Shown one piece after another: positions 6,276-10,577 of a stretch of DNA of 10,577 nt (position 1 is its first letter; every line of letters starts with the position of its first letter). The DNA is from an uncultured Clostridia bacterium (lineage in GTDB: Bacteria; Bacillota; Clostridia; JAAYHZ01). The DNA lies in contig CALCRE010000291.1 of NCBI GenBank assembly GCA_937894465.1, forward strand, positions 1 through 10,577. Reading direction: 5' to 3'. The notes beneath the pieces were generated by a model. It did no database searches, was not told where the DNA came from, and saw only the letters and a program-made list of their open reading frames with translations. A program made the translations under genes and the position numbers.

Positions 6276-6312
6276 TGATCAATCTTTGTTTTATTGTATT
6301 ACATATTATATG

Positions 6313-6349
6313 AAACATAAAGGGGCTGTTTGCCCCTTTTTATGTTTTT
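6313..6349 (-). terminator. Terminator of the hutP-cmk-plsC-ispH operon
   Basis: GGGGC/GCCCC pairs around a TGTTT loop and is extended by AAACATAAA/TTTATGTTT with a two-base bulge (6313-6326 with 6332-6347). It lies nine bases past the ispH-S1 stop. It has T-rich sequence on the + strand end; on the minus strand TTTCATATAAT follows, so the T tract is modest there. Confidence 0.72.
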
Positions 6350-6357
6350 AATAAATT

Positions 6358-8730
6358 TTATTTTTTTTCTTCTGCTTTTTCTTCAACTGTAACAAAGTCT
6401 AGGTTCAAGCCTTGCAACAAGTCACCGATCTTGTTATCCAATTCTTCCTTGTGTTCGAGAACAGCTTCCGGCATATCCTTGAAATCTCTTCTTTCACGAG
6501 GGGATCTCTTGAAATCCTGTCTGAAATCTTTGACTTCTTCGATATTACGCTGTAATTCTTTCGGCTTGTTAGCGCCTGCCCGAATATTCTTTTCAGCTCT
6601 TTCGAAACGATCGAACTTATTAGCTCTGTCGCTTCTGTCATTTCTTTCATAGCGATCAGTTCTTTCCGGTCGATCCTGTCTTTCCGGTCTTTCAGATCTG
6701 TAACTATTATCCCTAGTATCAAAATCTATATTATTGTTAATTATTTCTTGGGCATAAGGAGGTTCGATTGGACTAACTTCTTTGATACTTAAACTGATTT
6801 TCTTGTTTTCCAAGTCATTCTCGATAATCTTGGCTTGAACATCCATACCAACTGTAAGTACATCTTCCACTTTGTTTATCCTTACTGTGGATATTTGTGA
6901 TATATGAACCAAACCGTCAATACCTTTTGCGATTTCTACAAAAGCACCAAACGGAACGATTCTGACTACTTTACCATTGATAATGTTGCCTACGGCAAAT
7001 TTCTCTTCAGCATTATACCAAGGATTATCTTCTTCTTTGCGGTATCCTAAAGAAATCTTATTTGTCTCTTTATCGAAATCTAAAACAAATACTTCAATTG
7101 ATTGGCCTTTTTTAACCACCTCTGAAGGATGATTGATTTTAGACCATGACAGTTCAGATATATGAACCAAACCGTCAATACCGCCAATGTCCACAAATAC
7201 ACCAAAATCGGTTATACTTTTAACGGTTCCGTTATAGACCTTACCTTTTTCGATGTTTTCCCAAATTTCCTTTTCAACTCTTGACTTTTCTTCTTCAATC
7301 AGTACTCTAGCTGAACCGACAACTTTTTTCCTTCTTCTGTTCAACTCAATGATTCTGATATCCAAATTGTTGTCAATAAACTTATTAAGGTTACGAACGA
7401 ATCTGTCACTAACTTGAGATGCCGGAATGAAAACTTCCTGGCCTTCATAAGTAGCTAACAAACCACCTTTGATCACTTCTTTAACCTTAACCTGTACAAC
7501 CTCTTGATGTCTGTGGGCATTCTCAATTAATTTCCACTTTTTCTTATTGTCCACTTTCTTTTTGGACAACGACACGCTGCCTTCGCTTTCGTTCACTCGT
7601 ATAACAAGAACCTCAACTTCTTGTCCTTCTACGATTGTTTTTTCCGGATCAAAATCGCTCTCGTCAGTGTATTCACTGAAAGGTATAGTGCCGTCAATTT
7701 TAAATCCTAGGTCAACGTAAACTTCCTGTGCCTGGGTGTTATAACTGATCACTTTACCCTTTACAACTTGACCGGTCCTCAAAGTAACAAGGGAATCTTC
7801 GAGAGCTTCTTTAAAACTCACATCGTTGTTCTCAGTGCTTTCCGTAGTTTCAACCACATCTGGGGTTTCAACAGCGTCAATTCCCTGTTTGTTCAACTCT
7901 TCCATGCGTCCAATTACCTCCTTGATTACTTTATCAGGTGTCGATGCACCCGCAGTAATCCCAATATTTTTTATATTATCATTTATAATATGCGGAATAT
8001 CGTCCGCAGTCTCAACAAGATATGTATGCGCACATTCTCCTTTGCAAATATTGTACAGTTGTCGGGAATTTGCACTGTGATTACTTCCGATTACCAACAT
8101 CATATCAGCATTAGAGGCTATTTTACGAGCATCCTCTTGTCTACCTATGGTAGTATTACATATTGTATCATAAAAATCAATGTTTTCGGACAGATTCTGC
8201 AAATTTTTTTTTATTTCTTGGTATAGGTTGACATTCTGAGTGGTTTGTACCACAACAACAGCATTATCCAAGGATTCTTTAATCGTTTTTATGTCATCTA
8301 CACTGTTAATAATGGTAGCAGTATTGTCGCACCAACCGTTGATACCAATAACCTCGGGATGATTTGCATCTCCGATAATGATAATCTTCTTCCCTTTTAT
8401 AAAATTAACTTCCACCAAACGATGTATCTTTTTTACAAAAGGACATGTTGCATCAATAACCGTAACACCTTTTTTCATTAATTTCTTTTCTGTCTCTGCC
8501 GGAATACCGTGAGCACGAATTACGACAGTATCTCCTGCTTTTAAAGAATCTAAGTCTTCCACAGAATAAATATGATGTTCTTGTAAATCTTTTATAGTAA
8601 TGTTATTGTGAATAAGGTCTCCTAATGTATAAATGGTACCGTTTTTCACTTGGGATTCATCCAATGCTTTTTTAACCGCGTTTTGCACACCAAAGCAAAA
8701 ACCTGCGTGCTCTGATACGATGATATTCAT
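6358..8730 (-). CDS. ispH: IspH (HMBPP reductase) fused to ribosomal protein S1
   Basis: A 790-residue bifunctional protein. Residues 1-282 are 4-hydroxy-3-methylbut-2-enyl diphosphate reductase, the last step of the MEP isoprenoid pathway. The [4Fe-4S] ligands are C12 (GFCFGV), C96 (DATCPF) and C191 (CNTT), and substrate-site residues H41, H74, H124, E126, S219/N221 and S263 are in place. After an acidic linker (about 283-315) come four S1 RNA-binding repeats at roughly 318-390, 406-475, 495-564 and 580-650. The third and fourth carry the canonical GxFVxxxG-DGLVHISE/Q core. Residues 678-713 are a repetitive Arg/Asp/Glu tract, followed by a tail with IGDLLQGL. The same fusion is known in Clostridia. 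AAGGAG lies eight bases before the ATG, which overlaps the plsC stop (ATGA). It is the last gene of the operon. Confidence 0.96.
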   Translation of the reverse strand: MNIIVSEHAGFCFGVQNAVKKALDESQVKNGTIYTLGDLIHNNITIKDLQEHHIYSVEDLDSLKAGDTVVIRAHGIPAETEKKLMKKGVTVIDATCPFVKKIHRLVEVNFIKGKKIIIIGDANHPEVIGINGWCDNTATIINSVDDIKTIKESLDNAVVVVQTTQNVNLYQEIKKNLQNLSENIDFYDTICNTTIGRQEDARKIASNADMMLVIGSNHSANSRQLYNICKGECAHTYLVETADDIPHIINDNIKNIGITAGASTPDKVIKEVIGRMEELNKQGIDAVETPDVVETTESTENNDVSFKEALEDSLVTLRTGQVVKGKVISYNTQAQEVYVDLGFKIDGTIPFSEYTDESDFDPEKTIVEGQEVEVLVIRVNESEGSVSLSKKKVDNKKKWKLIENAHRHQEVVQVKVKEVIKGGLLATYEGQEVFIPASQVSDRFVRNLNKFIDNNLDIRIIELNRRRKKVVGSARVLIEEEKSRVEKEIWENIEKGKVYNGTVKSITDFGVFVDIGGIDGLVHISELSWSKINHPSEVVKKGQSIEVFVLDFDKETNKISLGYRKEEDNPWYNAEEKFAVGNIINGKVVRIVPFGAFVEIAKGIDGLVHISQISTVRINKVEDVLTVGMDVQAKIIENDLENKKISLSIKEVSPIEPPYAQEIINNNIDFDTRDNSYRSERPERQDRPERTDRYERNDRSDRANKFDRFERAEKNIRAGANKPKELQRNIEEVKDFRQDFKRSPRERRDFKDMPEAVLEHKEELDNKIGDLLQGLNLDFVTVEEKAEEKK

Positions 8731-9320
8731 ACAATGCTCTCCTTCAGGGAGTATATTCGATCCATGATGTATTGAGCATTTTCTTTTAAAGCAGCATGGT
8801 TTCCATTTACTTCATCCTTTTGTTTTGTAATGCTAAAAGGTGTTCCGATCACAATATTGACAGAGCTGAAGGGATGATGGTTCGGGGAAATGTACACCGG
8901 TAATATTTTAGCTTTTGCATGATATGCCAGAAAAGCAGCACCGGATTTTGGTTTTAAAATTTCACCCACATGCTGGTTTTTCCTTGTTCCTTCCGGGAAA
9001 ACACCGCAAATTTTTCCTTCTTTCAATATTTTTATAGCTGTCCGCAATGCTGAAAAATCTGCTTTCCCTCTGTCTACCGGGAAAGCACCCAATTTTCTTA
9101 ATAATTTTGCAATGATAGGTTTTTTAAACAGTTCAATTTTGGCCATCCAATAAATCCATCTTTTAAATTTACTTTGGAGAAATACCATATCCATAATACT
9201 TGTATGGTTTGCACATAAAAGATAGGATTCATTTTGTTTGATATTTTCCATCCCACTGATTTTTACTCTGTAAAACAAAGCGACAACAATCATTGCAAGC
9301 GTTTTTACAAAAGTCTTCAC
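8727..9320 (-). CDS. plsC: 1-acyl-sn-glycerol-3-phosphate acyltransferase
   Basis: Transfers an acyl chain to lysophosphatidic acid to make phosphatidic acid, at the inner face of the membrane. The 197 residues carry all four acyltransferase blocks: NHTSIMD with catalytic H39 and D44, GAFPVDRGK (78-86), FPEGTR (108-113) and LPVYI (140-144). An N-terminal hydrophobic segment (about 4-17) could anchor it. The start is a GTG at 9320. A GGAG lies 12 bases upstream, a longer spacing than usual, so initiation may be weak or helped by coupling to cmk, whose stop is 23 bases upstream. The stop overlaps the ispH ATG. Exact acyl-acceptor specificity is inferred from the family only. Confidence 0.9.
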   Translation of the reverse strand: MKTFVKTLAMIVVALFYRVKISGMENIKQNESYLLCANHTSIMDMVFLQSKFKRWIYWMAKIELFKKPIIAKLLRKLGAFPVDRGKADFSALRTAIKILKEGKICGVFPEGTRKNQHVGEILKPKSGAAFLAYHAKAKILPVYISPNHHPFSSVNIVIGTPFSITKQKDEVNGNHAALKENAQYIMDRIYSLKESIV

Positions 9321-9343
9321 TAATAATTTTAACTCCGCAATTC

Positions 9344-10006
9344 TTACGCATTCATATTCGCAAGAACTTTCTGTAACACTTCATCCACTGATAATTCAGT
9401 GGTATCGACCAAAATAGCATCTTCTGCTTTTCTCAAGGGAGCGAATGATCTGTTTGAATCATTTTTGTCCCTATATTTAATGTCTTCTAATATTATATCA
9501 TAATCAACGTTTTTTTCTCCGTTTTCTTTCATTTCCAAAAATCTTCTTTTTGCTCTTTCTTCGGCAGTGGCTGTGATAAAGAATTTGAATTGGGCATTTG
9601 GTAATACATAGGTTCCGATATCTCGGCCATCCATTACCACCGATTGGTCCCCTGCAATGGATCGTTGTAGCTCCACCATTTTTAACCGAACACTTTTGAT
9701 TACAGCCACATTTGATGCAGCTAAAGACACTTCGGAAGTTCTTATTTTTTGGCTGACATCCACATCATCTAAAAAAGTATGCTGTTTACCATCGATATAT
9801 CGAACTTTAATATTAATATCCTCAATTATTGCATCTATTTTTACAATATCTTGAATATCGATTTTTTCTTGAATGGTTTTTAATCCGACAGCTCTGTACA
9901 TTGCACCGGTATCTAAATATAATATGTCCAATTTTTTCGCAAGTAATTTGGCAATAGTGCTCTTCCCTGCTCCTGCCGGTCCGTCAATCGCTATGGTATA
10001 TTTCAT
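9344..10006 (-). CDS. cmk: Cytidylate (CMP/dCMP) kinase
   Basis: Phosphorylates CMP and dCMP with ATP, feeding CTP and phospholipid headgroup chemistry. The 220 residues are normal length. Visible motifs are the P-loop GPAGAGKST (9-17), DTGAMYRA (32-39), SLAAS (94-98), MDGRDIGT (125-132), the basic lid RAKRR (151-155) and RDKNDSNRSFAPL (179-191), which binds CMP and ATP phosphates. AAGGAG lies seven bases before the ATG. It sits 15 bases downstream of the hutP-like gene and directly before plsC. cmk next to ispH/rpsA is a common arrangement in Clostridia. Confidence 0.96.
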   Translation of the reverse strand: MKYTIAIDGPAGAGKSTIAKLLAKKLDILYLDTGAMYRAVGLKTIQEKIDIQDIVKIDAIIEDINIKVRYIDGKQHTFLDDVDVSQKIRTSEVSLAASNVAVIKSVRLKMVELQRSIAGDQSVVMDGRDIGTYVLPNAQFKFFITATAEERAKRRFLEMKENGEKNVDYDIILEDIKYRDKNDSNRSFAPLRKAEDAILVDTTELSVDEVLQKVLANMNA

Positions 10007-10021
10007 TTATGCACTCCTTTT

Positions 10022-10447
10022 TTATATAACCCGGTGCCCGAGTCCTATAGCTACCTCATTTAAGTGTAACAAGCCAATTCCGACAAATATGGCAACGCTA
10101 ATGTGATCATGGTAACGTGCAATACCGATTTTACCTCCAATGTTCAATCCGATCGCTTTTGTCATGATTTGTGACAAAGCTTCTCTGGTTGCACCGGCGA
10201 CTGCCCCTTCCTCTGCATGAGAAGGGCGAATCAGGTTTTCCCTTTTTGCCGCTACTACCGCTCTTTCAACGATTTTCATTACAGAAGTTAAGAACTCTCC
10301 ACCATAATCAGCTGCAGCACAAAGAATGCCTTCCTTCGCATATTCATGTTTAATGATGTTTTCTTCTTCTCGAGTGTCAGACAAGGCTATTTCAATTGCT
10401 ATTTTCGCTACCGCTTTGCTCCCCGGTTCATTGTCGTTTGAAACCAT
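10022..10447 (-). CDS. hutP: HutP-like RNA-binding regulator
   Basis: The 141 residues resemble the HutP family. HutP of Bacillus binds hut leader RNA with L-histidine and Mg2+ and causes antitermination. Here the conserved-looking parts are AVVAAKRE (63-70), SHAEEGAVAGATREAL (76-91), VGIGLLHLNE (122-131) and the C-terminal GHRVI with H138. In Bacillus HutP the metal is held by three histidines. The C-terminal one is matched by H138, but the ATREAL region here has glycines where my alignment places the other two, and H77 is displaced, so ligand binding may differ. GGAG lies seven bases before the ATG. It heads the operon with cmk, plsC and ispH-S1. No hut genes are visible, so its RNA target may be its own transcript or elsewhere. 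Confidence 0.8.
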   Translation of the reverse strand: MVSNDNEPGSKAVAKIAIEIALSDTREEENIIKHEYAKEGILCAAADYGGEFLTSVMKIVERAVVAAKRENLIRPSHAEEGAVAGATREALSQIMTKAIGLNIGGKIGIARYHDHISVAIFVGIGLLHLNEVAIGLGHRVI

Positions 10448-10475
10448 AATCGTACTCCGTAAAATATTTGATTGT

Positions 10476-10503
10476 ATTATATCATAAACAGTTTACTCTG
10501 CAA
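10476..10503 (-). promoter_or_regulatory. Putative promoter of the hutP-cmk-plsC-ispH operon
   Basis: On the minus strand there is TTGCAG (10498-10503), a 16-base spacer and a perfect TATAAT (10476-10481). It lies about 30 bases before the hutP-like ATG, leaving a short leader with no room for a large structured element. Confidence 0.6.
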
Positions 10504-10577
10504 ATCGTATTCGAGTATAAAGAACCAGTTTTGAAGAGCGAGCGTGAAATATAGAGCAAATCGGCGTTTTCAAGCGT

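Noticed and set aside
6405..6722. 105-codon minus-strand frame inside the S1 tail
   Set aside because: It is an alternate frame of the repetitive Arg/Asp/Glu tract. The ispH-S1 frame over it is continuous and supported by family structure.
7768..8226. 152-codon + strand frame antisense to ispH
   Set aside because: It lies opposite the linker and conserved IspH motifs, has no ribosome binding site and no recognisable domain.

Overview
The window looks like a chromosomal stretch from an AT-rich Firmicute of the class Clostridia. Three things point there: the hutP-like / cmk / plsC / ispH gene order, the fusion of IspH to ribosomal protein S1 in one polypeptide (an arrangement known from Clostridia), and tRNA genes that encode their own CCA ends with strong sigma-A-type promoters. 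No species call is possible from this alone. Most of the window is core metabolism. The accessory or decaying part is the left 1.9 kb.

Left region (1-1860). On the + strand a two-gene permease unit overlaps by ATGA. The upstream half has lost a credible N-terminus: there are in-frame stops at 15, 69 and 123, and a degenerate short repeat. The downstream half is intact and carries a [4Fe-4S] ferredoxin domain at its C-terminus. A clear terminator follows. From about 1200 to 1860 there is no intact normal-size gene. A short minus-strand helix-turn-helix reading frame there has a good promoter and ribosome binding site but breaks after about 45 residues, so I read it as a decayed regulator.

Middle region (1861-6088). 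On the minus strand come a nucleoside phosphorylase, a tRNA-Tyr/tRNA-Phe pair with its own promoter and terminator, an NADP-type glutamate dehydrogenase (gdhA) and murD. On the + strand, divergent from murD, is a solitary tRNA-Leu(CAG) with a near-consensus promoter and terminator.

Right region (6090-10577). A minus-strand operon starts at a promoter near 10476-10503 and runs hutP-like, cmk, plsC, ispH-S1. Spacings are 15 bp, 23 bp and an ATGA overlap, and it ends in a strong hairpin at 6313-6349. It joins nucleotide salvage (CMP kinase), phospholipid synthesis (acyltransferase), isoprenoid synthesis (IspH) and translation (S1), headed by a probable RNA-binding regulator. Beyond its terminator lies a 44-codon coiled-coil gene on the same strand, with a second terminator-like hairpin in its leader. 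The last 74 bases (10504-10577) show nothing I can identify.

The strongest candidates for something undescribed are the permease-ferredoxin fusion, the hutP-like gene heading a housekeeping operon, and the small coiled-coil gene behind a leader hairpin. No CRISPR array, integrase, transposase or defence system was seen.
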